Under the pieces are notes generated by a model. That model did no database searches. It was not told the DNA's origin and worked only from the letters and a program-made list of their open reading frames with translations. The translations under genes and the position numbers were made by a program. This document shows positions 33,379 to 42,902 of a DNA stretch of 64,000 nt, piece by piece. Every line of letters begins with the position of its first letter. Within the stretch, counting starts at the first letter, position 1. The DNA is from Dethiosulfatarculus sandiegensis (GTDB taxonomy: Bacteria; Desulfobacterota; Desulfarculia; Desulfarculales; Desulfarculaceae), in assembly GCF_000931935.2 (NCBI RefSeq), contig NZ_AZAC01000002.1, forward strand, positions 240,174 through 304,173, read 5' to 3'.

Positions 33379-34911
33379 ATGGATGCCGATGTTTTTTTCA
33401 AGGAAGCAACCCTGCGCATCTACGGCAGCCTGAAAATGGAAAAGGCTCTTTTCCATACTTTTTTATATCTCAAAAAGTTCATGCCTGCGGAAAAAGCCTT
33501 TCTGCACCACTATGACAAGTCCAAAGCCACCTTCACGGTAAGTGCCTCGGCCGACAGCCAAGGCGGGCATTGCCACCGGTTCAAGGCAATATAGCCTGAA
33601 GACTGGCACCAAACAGCTGTCAGGGAAAAGCTGCCTAAAAGCAATACTCTTAATGATGCCGGATCCCATGAGTTGTCCCGCTTAATGTTGAGGCCTTTTG
33701 TGACTGCGAAAAAGTTTTCCATTATGGTTGTGCGCCTTACTGTGGAAGATCAATGGATTGGCGGGGTCACGCTAATGGCTTCGAGTAAAGACAGGTTTTC
33801 CGAAGAACATATGAGGCTGTTTTCTTTGTTGCGAGATCCGTTTACCATCGCATTCTTCAATTTTCGGAGATATCAAGAGCTTATGGCGCATAAAGAGCGG
33901 CTGGCCGATGACAAACGCTATTTGGAAAAGGAGCTGAAGCGCGACCACGAAGGCGGCATAATCGGCGTCGAGGGTGGTTTAAAAACCGTCATGGAAAGGG
34001 TGAACCAGGTTGCCCGTCTGAACACCCCGGTTCTTTTGCTGGGTGAGACCGGTGTGGGCAAGGAAATAGTAGCCAATGCTTTGCTCAACGGCTCTCCTCG
34101 TAGGAAGGGGCCTTTTATCAAGGTAAACTGCGGAGCGATTCCGGAGAGTCTTATTGACAGTGAGTTGTTTGGTTATGAGAAGGGTGCTTTTACCGGGGAA
34201 ACGGCTCTTAAACGCGGCCGCTTTGAACGGGCCAGCGGAGGGAGTCTTTTTCTGGATGAAGTGGGTGAACTGCCGCCAAAGGTCCAGGTTCGCCTGCTGC
34301 GGGTTTTACAGGAAAAGGAAATTGAGCGGGTGGGCGGGGCGGAAAGTGTTCCTGTGGATATTCGCATCACAGCCGCAACTCACCGCGACCTCCCGGCCAT
34401 GATTGAACAGGGCGATTTCAGGCAAGATTTGTTTTTCCGCCTTCAGGTGTTCCCCATTACAATTCCTCCCTTGCGTATGAGGCCGGAAGACATTCCCGAC
34501 CTGGCCGCCTTTTTTGTGGCCAAGAAATCTCGCGAACTCGGCATTCCACCAGCACCGGCTTTGGATAAAAGGGCCTTGACTCTGCTAGGCAGGTACAGTT
34601 GGCCCGGCAATATCCGCGAATTGGAAAACGCTATAGAACGGGCATGCATCCTGAGCGTGGGAGGTCCGCTTTGTTTTGAGGATTTGCGCGTGGCTTCAAA
34701 AAACACCGGCGAAATTGAGTGTAGGGGCGGAGATGTAAAATCAATGTAGCTTGATGAAGTTTCGCGTGGTCATATCAGCAGGGTCTTGGAAATTACCGGC
34801 GGAAAAGTTGGTGGCAATGCCGGAGCCGCGGCTCTGTTGAATGTGAACGAATCAACTCTGCGGCATAAAATGCGTAAATTGGGGATCAGCTTTGGGAGAA
34901 AACACCAGTAG
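33379..34911 (+). pseudogene. Sigma-54-dependent transcriptional activator interrupted by two amber codons
   Basis: One uninterrupted 511-codon frame except for TAG at 33592-33594 and TAG at 34747-34749. Start at ATG 33379 behind AGAGG. Residues 1-190 form a GAF-like sensor domain. The AAA+ domain is complete: Walker A GETGVGKE (about residue 222), the sigma-54 contact GAFTGE, Walker B FLDEVGEL and the arginine-finger region. After the second TAG comes a Fis-type HTH (AAALLNVNESTLRHKMRKLG). The first TAG falls in the GAF domain, the second in the linker before the HTH. It faces an AOR gene that is also dead, so loss of the regulator is the simplest reading. The AAA+ part alone (from 33673) could still be expressed. 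Confidence 0.85.
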
Positions 34912-35372
34912 TAGAATTATCCGGGAATCAATTGTCAGTTCATTTCTGCTGAGAGATTAAGAGTCTCTGCCCTCGCGTTAAAGTCAGTGTTTTTTAGTTC
35001 CTTCCAGGGTAGAGAGTCCCGGTTTAAGAATGTCGACAGGTGGTGGGTTCATAAAGATCAGCTAAATAATTATTCTACTACCGTGTTTAAAGATTGTTTC
35101 GATTCTTGCTTTATTGTGACGAAAAAATTATATTAGTGTAGTTTAATCGGGCTTATTAAAAACCTTTAAAAACTGGGATATCTTAGTGTTTTATATTATC
35201 ATTAAAAAAGATACTTTGGTATGGTTTGGCTAATTTTACTTGACTAATTGATCGGTGAACGATGAGAGAAACTTACTATGCCCAGGGACTAAAGGGAACC
35301 TTCATCCGGTTTTTGGCTTTAGTGAAATATAAGCTGTATCTGTGAATTAAATCAGTTTCTTAGGACGAAACT
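34912..35372. other. AT-rich intergenic region
   Basis: 461 bp between the broken activator and the glycosyltransferase, AT-rich especially at 35050-35250. I see no open frame, strong hairpin or clear promoter. It marks the left edge of the lower-GC segment that continues to about 39 kb. Confidence 0.4.
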
Positions 35373-36344
35373 ATGGATAAGTTAAGTTTGCATTTAGGAA
35401 AAAGATCGCCAAACTTTATTTCTATAATTATTCCGGTGTTTAATGAAGAGTTATGTATAGAGAGATTTCTAAATGATATTTTGAGTTATCTGGAAGAATC
35501 AAATATATCTTGCGAAGTAATTGTTGTAGATGATGGAAGCTGTGACAATTCTCTAAATATAATTACTGAGATGGCAGTAGAGGAAAGTAGACTAAAAATA
35601 ATATCACTCAGTAAAAATTTTGGTAAAGAGGCTGCTTTGACGGCCGGTTACGATCATTGTTCAGGTGATTTAGCTATTTGTATGGATTCCGATGGTCAGC
35701 ATCCCTTAAGTATCATACCGGTAATGCTGGAAAAATGGTCTGAGGGGTATGATGTTGTCATAGCTGCTTCTGAGGGGAGGAAAGATAAAAGTAGGATTAA
35801 AAAATATCTTTCTAAATATTTTTCAAATGCAATCAGTAAAATATCAAATTCAAGTATACCTGCAGGTGCTTCTGATTTTTCTCTTTTGGATAAAAAAGCC
35901 GTATTGGCCATTCAAGGATTGAAAGAGCAAAATAGGTATATGAAAGGCATTGTTTCCTGGATTGGTTATAAAAGTATAATTGTAAAGTATACACCAGAGG
36001 TAAGGCAGAATGGTGAAACCAAATTTTCCTTGTTTAAGTTACTGGAATTAGCTGTAAACGGGATAGTGGGGTTTAGCACTCTCCCACTAAGGCTTTGGTT
36101 TTATTTAGGCCTTTCCATAGCTATGCCTTCTTTGCTGTATGCTTTGTATCTGATAATCAGGACATTGATTTTGGGCAGGGATGTGCCGGGGTATGCCTCC
36201 TTAATGGTTTCTTTATTGTTTTTTGGTGGAGTCCAATTAATTGCCATTGGGGTTATTGGTGAATATGTGGGTAAAATTTTAATTGAAACTAAAAAAAGAC
36301 CTTTATATTTAATCAAATATATCGATTTAAAAAAGTCAAAATGA
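35373..36344 (+). CDS. GtrB/DPM1-like polyprenyl-phosphate glycosyltransferase
   Basis: 323 residues, GT2 family. The N-terminal GT-A domain has IIPVFNEE, VVDDGS and MDSDGQHP with the metal-binding DxD. Two C-terminal transmembrane helices (about 238-262 and 272-298) follow, as in GtrB, ArnC and dolichol-phosphate mannose synthase. It transfers a sugar from a nucleotide donor to undecaprenyl phosphate at the inner membrane face. The coding sequence is visibly AT-richer than most of the window. It lies 14 bp before the GtrA-YfhO gene. Confidence 0.88.
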   Translation: MDKLSLHLGKRSPNFISIIIPVFNEELCIERFLNDILSYLEESNISCEVIVVDDGSCDNSLNIITEMAVEESRLKIISLSKNFGKEAALTAGYDHCSGDLAICMDSDGQHPLSIIPVMLEKWSEGYDVVIAASEGRKDKSRIKKYLSKYFSNAISKISNSSIPAGASDFSLLDKKAVLAIQGLKEQNRYMKGIVSWIGYKSIIVKYTPEVRQNGETKFSLFKLLELAVNGIVGFSTLPLRLWFYLGLSIAMPSLLYALYLIIRTLILGRDVPGYASLMVSLLFFGGVQLIAIGVIGEYVGKILIETKKRPLYLIKYIDLKKSK

Positions 36345-36358
36345 AATAACCTGGAATT

Positions 36359-39274
36359 ATGATTTTAACTTCAATTCATGCTTTGCCGGAAATTGTACGT
36401 TATGTTCTGGTGGGGTTAGGTGCTTCCTTAACTTACTTTTTGTGTAGTTTACTACTCGACCGCATAGGCTTGCCGGTATTTCTTTCCAGCAGTATGGCTT
36501 GGTCGATTAGTACTTTAGCCAGTTACTTTGGGCATATAAAAATTACGTTTCAAAGAAAACCACAGCACTTGGAGATGAGTTGGAGGTTTCTGAGTGTAGC
36601 ATTAGGAAGCTTGGTCCTCAGTGTTTTGATTACTGTTTTTGTGCATGACTACCTGAATCAGCCATATTATCTGGCTTCTCTGGCCGTTACCATAACTATA
36701 CCTTTATATTCTTATTTATCTTTGAAATTATGGGCCCTTAAAGAAAGGGTGCAAAGTTATGACCTAATAAGTTTTTTACGGCGTTCTATTCTTGATTATT
36801 TAATACCTATTGGTGTTATTGGTGTATTTTGGGCTTTGTTTTATCACGAGTTATTATTTCCTTGGGGCTGCCCGGAAAAAAAGCTTGCATCAGATTATTC
36901 TCTGCAATTTTACCCTTGGCTTATTCATGGACTTAAATCCTTAAGCAATTGGGAGATCCCCTGGTGGACAACTTTAACCGGATGTGGTGAGCCTTTTCTG
37001 GCAAAATTGGAAAATGGTGTTCTATTTCCCGGCCATATTCTTGTAGGCCTAATAAGCGGAACACCTAAAGTACCGTTTTATTTGGCCCAGGCGTATCAAG
37101 TTTTCAGCCTTTTTCTAAGTGGGATAGGCGTTTTTTTGCTGGCTAAAAATTTTAAATTGGATTCCATATCCTCATGCTTAGTTGGGATGATGTGGAGTCT
37201 TTCCTGGGATCTTAAATATAATATTGTCTATTCTTCATTTACAGATGTAATATTGGTTTTTCCATTCTTTATCCTGGCGTCCTATAAGTATATTACTGGG
37301 CAATCCTCCTGGGCGGGCACTTGGGCTATATTGCTGCTTGCCTGTTCTTTTTTAGGTGGTAATCCCCAATGGACCCAAATGCATCTCATCTTTTTAGGTG
37401 TCATGTTTTTGTTTTGGTATTTGCCGGAGATCTCCAAGTATCAAGGGCTGCAAAATAAATCAAAACCAGCTCAGCGACTTGTAATTCTGGTTTTTGTAGC
37501 GGTGTTGATCTCTGCCATACAGTTGATCCCATCTTGGGAATTGGCAGGGCAAAGCCACCGTGGGGTTAAAGACTTTTCTGTGGCCGCAGCATCTAGTTTT
37601 TCAGTTAAATATTTGTTTAATCGAATCCTCAATGACACGCCTTTTTCCTTTGCTCCTTTAATTTTTTTGCTGGCCTTTTTAGCTCCATTTCTAAAGCGTG
37701 ACCGACTAGTATATGGTTTATGTTTTGCTGTTTTACTCTTTGGATCTTTATCCTTGGGCGACAATTTTTCCATATACAAGGTGTTTTACGATTATGTTCC
37801 GGGTTATGGGCTATTTCGCTTCCCCGGCAGATGCCTGCATTTGGCCCTTTTATCCTTGTACCTTTTGAGCGGGGTTAGTCTTCATTGTTTGTGGAATAAG
37901 ACAACCAGAAGTCCCTATGATTTCGTTGGTCTTGGCTTTGGCTTGACCATTCTTTTAATTTTTCATAATATTCAGCCCTTAGATGTTTATGCTCTTCGTA
38001 TCGCTTTTTATTTAGTTGCATTAATTCTTATCCTTTTTTCAACCTTTCACATCAATTTAAAACGCACTTTGCTAGTTGTTTTTTTGGCAGCCGGATTATT
38101 CCTCCCCTCCTATTTCCCTCACTCCAGCAACCGCTGGATAACTTATCGGGGTGATATTTATCCTCTGACCGATCAAATAAAATTTTTAAAACAAAAGCTT
38201 GAGCCAGGCCAACGCATTTCCAGCCCAGGTATCTTGGCTGGTTATCCCCCCGGCGTTACCAAACATATGACAAAGAATAAAGAAGTTTTTTTAGGTAATT
38301 TAATTCATGGCCTGAATATCTGGGGCACCGGTGGAAATTTACATTTAGCCAGTTTAGATTTGCTGGCCTTAAAGACGCGCAATCCTCGGGTTTACGATTT
38401 AATGAATATCAGGTTTATCCCCAAAGCCAGAAAAATTAAGAAGGTGGATAAAGACGGAAAATATTTACCTCATTTTTTTGGCCAAGGTTCATTTTGGCAA
38501 ATTGACTTACAAGGACTGGCTCCCTTGGATGGAGCGGTTTCAATTGGCTTTTCCAACAGGCGGCCCGGCTCTGAGGTCTCTGTTGCCAGGGCGGGGATGC
38601 GGAGTATTCATTTTTTAAATTCAAACAATTTACTTCTTAATAATTTACCTAAGGGCCGCTGTTTGGAAATTGAGTGTTTAACAGGTGGCTTTTCTATTGA
38701 GAGTATTAAAATAAACGAGTTTGAGATCATAAATAAAGGAACCCGTTGGTCGATTGCCTATGACAGAATTTTGGAGAATCGGTATTCTTTTCCCAAGTGT
38801 TTTTTAGCCGGAAATTACAAGGTGATTGCGGGCACTGAGGAAACTCTCAAGGCCTTGGAAGGGCTAGAGCCTTCCTGTACGGCCATATTGGATAAAACTC
38901 CCTCCTTTGCCGGTAAGCCGAAAATCACTTCGTCCGAATATGTAAAGCTCAAAAAGTATTCCCCTCATGAGGTGGCGGTTGAGGTTTCTGCCCTTACCGA
39001 TAGTATCTTGATAATCACGGATTCGTATTATAAAGGCTGGAAAGCCAGTGTAGACGGGGAGCCGGCGGAACTCTTAAAGGCGGATTTTCATTTCAGGGGA
39101 GTGGGGCTCAGCAAAGGCTGGCATGAAGTTAAACTAACCTATTCACCTTGGTGGAAAATCTGGTTGCCCATTTTTTCGTTTTTAGGTCTTTTTCTTTCCA
39201 TTTTAGTGGGATGCACCGAAAGGCCTAGAACCGTCTTTGACGGCAAGGGTACGGTTTCCTCGCAAGGCCGCTGA
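36359..39274 (+). CDS. GtrA-like flippase domain fused to a YfhO-type membrane glycosyltransferase-like protein
   Basis: 971 residues. Residues about 10-125 are a four-helix GtrA-type domain (IVRYVLVGLGASLTYFLCSL start). A polytopic YfhO-like GT-C region follows, with the luminal acidic motif region SDYSLQFYPWL, WTTLTGCGEPFLAKLENG, many helices to about residue 570, then a large extracytoplasmic domain ending in the YfhO hallmark ITDSYYKGWKASVDG and a last helix. GtrA flips polyprenyl-phosphate sugars; YfhO is needed for glycosylation of teichoic acids in Firmicutes. With the upstream GtrB this two-gene unit could make, flip and transfer a sugar. Confidence 0.82.
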   Translation: MILTSIHALPEIVRYVLVGLGASLTYFLCSLLLDRIGLPVFLSSSMAWSISTLASYFGHIKITFQRKPQHLEMSWRFLSVALGSLVLSVLITVFVHDYLNQPYYLASLAVTITIPLYSYLSLKLWALKERVQSYDLISFLRRSILDYLIPIGVIGVFWALFYHELLFPWGCPEKKLASDYSLQFYPWLIHGLKSLSNWEIPWWTTLTGCGEPFLAKLENGVLFPGHILVGLISGTPKVPFYLAQAYQVFSLFLSGIGVFLLAKNFKLDSISSCLVGMMWSLSWDLKYNIVYSSFTDVILVFPFFILASYKYITGQSSWAGTWAILLLACSFLGGNPQWTQMHLIFLGVMFLFWYLPEISKYQGLQNKSKPAQRLVILVFVAVLISAIQLIPSWELAGQSHRGVKDFSVAAASSFSVKYLFNRILNDTPFSFAPLIFLLAFLAPFLKRDRLVYGLCFAVLLFGSLSLGDNFSIYKVFYDYVPGYGLFRFPGRCLHLALLSLYLLSGVSLHCLWNKTTRSPYDFVGLGFGLTILLIFHNIQPLDVYALRIAFYLVALILILFSTFHINLKRTLLVVFLAAGLFLPSYFPHSSNRWITYRGDIYPLTDQIKFLKQKLEPGQRISSPGILAGYPPGVTKHMTKNKEVFLGNLIHGLNIWGTGGNLHLASLDLLALKTRNPRVYDLMNIRFIPKARKIKKVDKDGKYLPHFFGQGSFWQIDLQGLAPLDGAVSIGFSNRRPGSEVSVARAGMRSIHFLNSNNLLLNNLPKGRCLEIECLTGGFSIESIKINEFEIINKGTRWSIAYDRILENRYSFPKCFLAGNYKVIAGTEETLKALEGLEPSCTAILDKTPSFAGKPKITSSEYVKLKKYSPHEVAVEVSALTDSILIITDSYYKGWKASVDGEPAELLKADFHFRGVGLSKGWHEVKLTYSPWWKIWLPIFSFLGLFLSILVGCTERPRTVFDGKGTVSSQGR

Positions 39275-39470
39275 AAGTTATAGTCTGCCGGTGCGAGCCC
39301 TTGGGAGGGTTCTGCCGTTTTCATTAACCAGGTCAAAGACGCTACACGGTTTTTGCAATCAAGGCCTGTCAAATTGCGGGTGAATTAAACGAGCAATTTG
39401 ATTACGCTGAAAATACCATGTTTTTGTCAATCGGCATCTGATCAAGTCCGGAAGATTCTTACGTCAAGCC

Positions 39471-39503
39471 TCAATGCACGGTGCGGAAAGCACCGTGCAT
39501 TGA
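39471..39503. terminator. Hairpin between convergent genes
   Basis: A perfect 14-bp stem TCAATGCACGGTGC (39471-39484) with its complement at 39490-39503, loop GGAAA. It lies between the YfhO-fusion gene and ilvD, which converge here. The T-tract is short. Confidence 0.65.
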
Positions 39504-39510
39504 TTTGAAA

Positions 39511-41184
39511 CTAGTCTGCCCGGTTTTTGATAATGGCTCCCTTGTCCGAGGATTCGGCCAGTTTGCTGTAAAGATACAGATAGCCTTCCCTGACCCTGGG
39601 TTCGGGCGCTTTCCATGTCAGGCGCCGTTTGTCCAGTTCTTCGGGGCTTACCTTGAGCTCCAGCTTTTTGGCGTCTACGTCTATTTCTATTTGATCTCCG
39701 TCCCTGACCAGGGCAATGGGGCCGCCCTCCTGGGCCTCGGGCGAGATATGCCCCACAAAACAGCCGTTGTTGGTGCCTGAGAAGCGCCCGTCGGTGACCA
39801 GGGCCACATCTTTGGCCATGCCCATGCCATATAGAAGTTTCATGGCCTTGAACATCTCCGGCATGCCCGGCCCTCCCTTGGGGCCTTCGTAACGGATCAC
39901 CAACACATCGCCCTTTTGCACCTGACCGTCCATTATGGCCTGGTTCGCCTGTTCCTCAGAGTCATAAACCCTGGCCGGACCGGTGAAAGAGAGCATCTTG
40001 GGATCAATGGCCGCGGGTTTGGTAACCGCGGAATCCGGAGCCAGACTGCCCCTTAACACAGCCAGTCCGCCCGAGGCGCTGAAGGGTTCGGCACTGGTCT
40101 TTATGACTTCATTGTCGGGAGAGCTGTGGCCCTTGAGATTTTCGGCAAGGGTTTTGCCGGTTACGGTCATGGCGTCGGTGTTCAAAATATGCGTCAGCTC
40201 GCTCATCACGGCAGGCACTCCGCCTGCCTCGTGGAAATCGATCACATTGGCGCTGGCCGCGGGATTCATCTTGGCCACAAGCGGAGTGCCGCGGCTGAAG
40301 TCGTCAAAGATGTCGATGTTAAAGTCCACCTTGGCCTCATAGGCGATTGCCGGAACATGCAAAGCCGCATTGGTGGAGCCGCCGATGGCCGAGACCAGGC
40401 GCACCGCGTTTTCAATGGATTTTTGATTGATGATCCGCCGGGCGGTGATGTTTTTTTCAACCAGGTCTAAAATCGCCCTGCCCGAGGCCTGAGCCACGGA
40501 CATGCGGGCCGTGTAGACAGCCGGAATCATGGCGCTGCCGGGTAAAGACATGCCCAGCGCCTCGGCCAGACAGCACATGGTGTTGGCCGTACCCAAAAAG
40601 GAGCAGGACCCGCAGCCGGGAGCGCAGGAGTCTTCCATCTGCTCCAGTTCACGGTCTGTAATTTCACCTTTATTAAGCCTGCCCACACCTTCGATGATGC
40701 TGGTGGTGTCCGCCTTGCGGCCATGCAGCACAGGCCCTCCCAGCATGGGGCCTCCGTTTACCAGGATGGAGGGCAAATCCAGCCGGGCCGCAGCCATGAG
40801 CATGCCTGGCACGATTTTATCGCAGGAGCCCAGGAGAACAATGGCGTCATATTGTTGAGCCTGGACCATGAGTTCGATGCTGTGGGCGATAATATCCCTG
40901 GTCGGCAGGATATAGCGCATGCCCTCGTGGCCTTCGGCTATGCCGTCACAAGCTCCTATGACCCCGAATTCCACCGGGGTTCCCCCTGCTTCCCTGATGC
41001 CGTCCTTAACAGCTTGACAGACCTGGTTCAGGTTGTAATGACCCGGCACAGTGGTGCTGAAGGCGTTGGCGATACCGATTATGGGCTTTTCCAGATCAGA
41101 GTCTGTGTAGCCCATGGATTTGTAGTAGGCTCGGTTGATGCTCCATTCCGGACGGGAAAGGATCTTTTGGCTGCGTAATTTCAT
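39511..41184 (-). CDS. IlvD/Edd family dehydratase
   Basis: 557 residues from ATG 41184 behind AAGGAG (the open frame reaches 41253). Family features: IIGIANAFSTTVPGH, ACDGIAEGHEGM, GSCDKIVPGM with Cys121, and CAPGCGSCSFLGTANTM with Cys191. The family removes water from 2,3-dihydroxy or sugar acids, giving 2-oxo acids, with an iron-sulfur cluster. No ilvB/H/C neighbours; instead it lies downstream of a LarA homologue and PanB2 under an IclR regulator. This suggests a catabolic sugar-acid dehydratase rather than, or besides, branched-chain amino acid synthesis. Confidence 0.85.
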   Translation of the reverse strand: MKLRSQKILSRPEWSINRAYYKSMGYTDSDLEKPIIGIANAFSTTVPGHYNLNQVCQAVKDGIREAGGTPVEFGVIGACDGIAEGHEGMRYILPTRDIIAHSIELMVQAQQYDAIVLLGSCDKIVPGMLMAAARLDLPSILVNGGPMLGGPVLHGRKADTTSIIEGVGRLNKGEITDRELEQMEDSCAPGCGSCSFLGTANTMCCLAEALGMSLPGSAMIPAVYTARMSVAQASGRAILDLVEKNITARRIINQKSIENAVRLVSAIGGSTNAALHVPAIAYEAKVDFNIDIFDDFSRGTPLVAKMNPAASANVIDFHEAGGVPAVMSELTHILNTDAMTVTGKTLAENLKGHSSPDNEVIKTSAEPFSASGGLAVLRGSLAPDSAVTKPAAIDPKMLSFTGPARVYDSEEQANQAIMDGQVQKGDVLVIRYEGPKGGPGMPEMFKAMKLLYGMGMAKDVALVTDGRFSGTNNGCFVGHISPEAQEGGPIALVRDGDQIEIDVDAKKLELKVSPEELDKRRLTWKAPEPRVREGYLYLYSKLAESSDKGAIIKNRAD

Positions 41185-41226
41185 GGAATGACTCCTTGGC
41201 AGATGAAATGTGGGGCTGCGCTGGAG

Positions 41227-41291
41227 CCGGGTCCGGTTGGACCCGGTTTTCAATGTGAGCAGGCGGGGAAGGGGGATTTCCCCTTCCCCGC
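41227..41291. other. Two intercistronic hairpins between larA-1 and ilvD
   Basis: CCGGGTCC/GGACCCGG (41227-41234 and 41239-41246) and a 12-bp stem GCGGGGAAGGGG/CCCCTTCCCCGC (41263-41274 and 41280-41291). On the transcribed minus strand neither is followed by a T run, so mRNA processing or stabilisation is more likely than termination. Confidence 0.5.
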
Positions 41292-41347
41292 AAACTCAAC
41301 CGACGAAGGAAAGCATCCGGGCGTCTGGAAAACCGCCGGAGCTTATT

Positions 41348-42655
41348 TTAGTCTTCTTTTTTCGTAAAGATGGGGAAGGTGTTGGCACCCTGAGGCATGA
41401 CGATCACCTTGGGATTGTCGACGCCGCAAGCCTCGTGGGCCGCTTTAAGGGCCTCTTCAATGGTGTTAACGGGCTCAACGCAGGCTTTTTTGGCCAACTC
41501 GTTGTTTTCTTTCAGGGTCAGCATCAGGATCGTTCCCTGGTTGGCATATTCCCTTTGCCTCACGGCCACCCAGCCGCTGATCAGGTAATTGGCCCTGACG
41601 GCCTTTTCCATCTCCACAAAGTCTTCAATGTTAAACCAGTCAAAGAATTCGCCGGGCTCGCTGATATCCGGGCACTCGGCCAGGATCACGCAGACGCCGC
41701 CGGGCTTCATGGCGTAGACTGCATTGTCAATGGTCTTTTGGGTCTGGTACAGGTTGATATCCTTGGGATAACCGCCGGCCGTGGAGATAACGATATCGGC
41801 CTGTGCTTCGATCTCCACGCCGAAGATCTTGTCCACCAGGTCGCAGGCGTCGCGCCAGGCTGATACCCAGTTACCGGCAAAGATGCCGCAGACATCGCCG
41901 TCCAAGTTGGGCACCACGTTGATGATAAAGTCGGGATTCACAAAAGAAGCCACGTCCATCATGTCGTCGTGGGCCGGATTGCCCCTGGTTATTTTGTTGG
42001 CGCAGATGGGGTTGCTGCCCTTGCCCACCACAGAGTTGAGGGCCCAGGTGTGGCTCTGCTGAATGGTCTTAAGGGAGCTGATGCCGGGCATGATGCTTTT
42101 GCGGCCGCCGCCGTAACCGACCATGTAATGGTAGATGACTCCGCCGGTCAGGATCACCCGGTCAGCCTCGGCGATAATGCGGTTAACGGAAACTTCGGTG
42201 CCCCGGCTGGTGGTGCCCAGGTAGACCATGTTGTCGGTATCCCAGGCGTTGTGGTTCACCACCTTGACCCTGTCGCAGGCTTCCTGTCCGCAAAGCTCCA
42301 CAAATTCGGACTCTGTGTTGCCCCTGTGGGCTCCCACTGCGATGATGATAGTGATGTTCTCGTCCGGCACTCCGTAGCTGTTTAAGGCATTCAGCAAAAT
42401 AGGCAGGGTCTCGCCGTGGCGCTGCCACTGCCTGGTGATGTCGCTGACGGTGATGGCAACGGTCTCCCCGGGCTTGACGATCTGGCTCAACGGCGGACTG
42501 TCAATGGGGTTTTCCAGAGAGTCCTTGTAGACCTGGGCCAGGTCAGCGGGGGGCTCGATGTTGTTTCCCACCAGTTCGTAGAGCAGATTTTCCTCGGGGA
42601 TCTCAAAGGAGACGTCCCCCTTGCCATAGCGGAGAGTAAATTCTTTATTGGCCAT
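41348..42655 (-). CDS. LarA-family nickel-pincer 2-hydroxyacid racemase/epimerase, copy 1
   Basis: 435 residues. Residues matching the LarA active site are all present: His110 (VGAHRG), His176 (HYMVGYGGGRKSIMPG), the pincer-cofactor-binding Lys186 and His202 (SHTWAL). LarA homologues racemise or epimerise C2 of various 2-hydroxyacids, including lactate, malate and sugar acids, by hydride transfer through the nickel-pincer nucleotide. The cofactor genes larB/C/E are not in this window. Placed between PanB2 and the IlvD homologue, it probably supplies the right C2 isomer of a hydroxy acid for that pathway. Confidence 0.88.
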   Translation of the reverse strand: MANKEFTLRYGKGDVSFEIPEENLLYELVGNNIEPPADLAQVYKDSLENPIDSPPLSQIVKPGETVAITVSDITRQWQRHGETLPILLNALNSYGVPDENITIIIAVGAHRGNTESEFVELCGQEACDRVKVVNHNAWDTDNMVYLGTTSRGTEVSVNRIIAEADRVILTGGVIYHYMVGYGGGRKSIMPGISSLKTIQQSHTWALNSVVGKGSNPICANKITRGNPAHDDMMDVASFVNPDFIINVVPNLDGDVCGIFAGNWVSAWRDACDLVDKIFGVEIEAQADIVISTAGGYPKDINLYQTQKTIDNAVYAMKPGGVCVILAECPDISEPGEFFDWFNIEDFVEMEKAVRANYLISGWVAVRQREYANQGTILMLTLKENNELAKKACVEPVNTIEEALKAAHEACGVDNPKVIVMPQGANTFPIFTKKED

Positions 42656-42818
42656 AATAGTTTGGTCCTATTTTTTGGGTTCCTGAATCAGAGATGCGCC
42701 CAATAGTCGCTATTCTCTGAATAAAGATAAATCCGATTCCGCTGCTTTACAATCAGGCGGAATCCGGGCCGACTATTAATCCTGGCCCGTGATAACTATA
42801 AAGCACTTTGTAAGCGGC

Positions 42819-42865
42819 TAAAAAAATTACCGATCGGCCATACACAGGGGGGCTGGCCGATCGGT
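42819..42865 (-). terminator. Rho-independent terminator after panB2
   Basis: ACCGATCGGCCA (42829-42840) pairs with TGGCCGATCGGT (42854-42865), 12 bp. On the minus strand the stem is followed by a T run (plus-strand A run around 42820-42826). It separates panB2 from larA-1, so these may be expressed at different levels. Confidence 0.8.
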
Positions 42866-42902
42866 TGCTTCAAAGCACTTTTGGTCAGCCTTTTAAGCTG
42901 CC

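Noticed and set aside
33592..34749. Pyrrolysine or other recoding of the two TAG codons in the sigma-54 activator
   Set aside because: TAG is used as an ordinary stop by several intact genes here (for example those ending at 3757, 10729, 28603, 47019), and the neighbouring AOR gene is clearly decayed, so nonsense mutation is the simpler reading.
39511..41184. Plain assignment of the dehydratase as biosynthetic IlvD
   Set aside because: Not excluded, but no ilv genes are nearby and it is embedded in a catabolic arm, so I kept the broader family call without a gene symbol.
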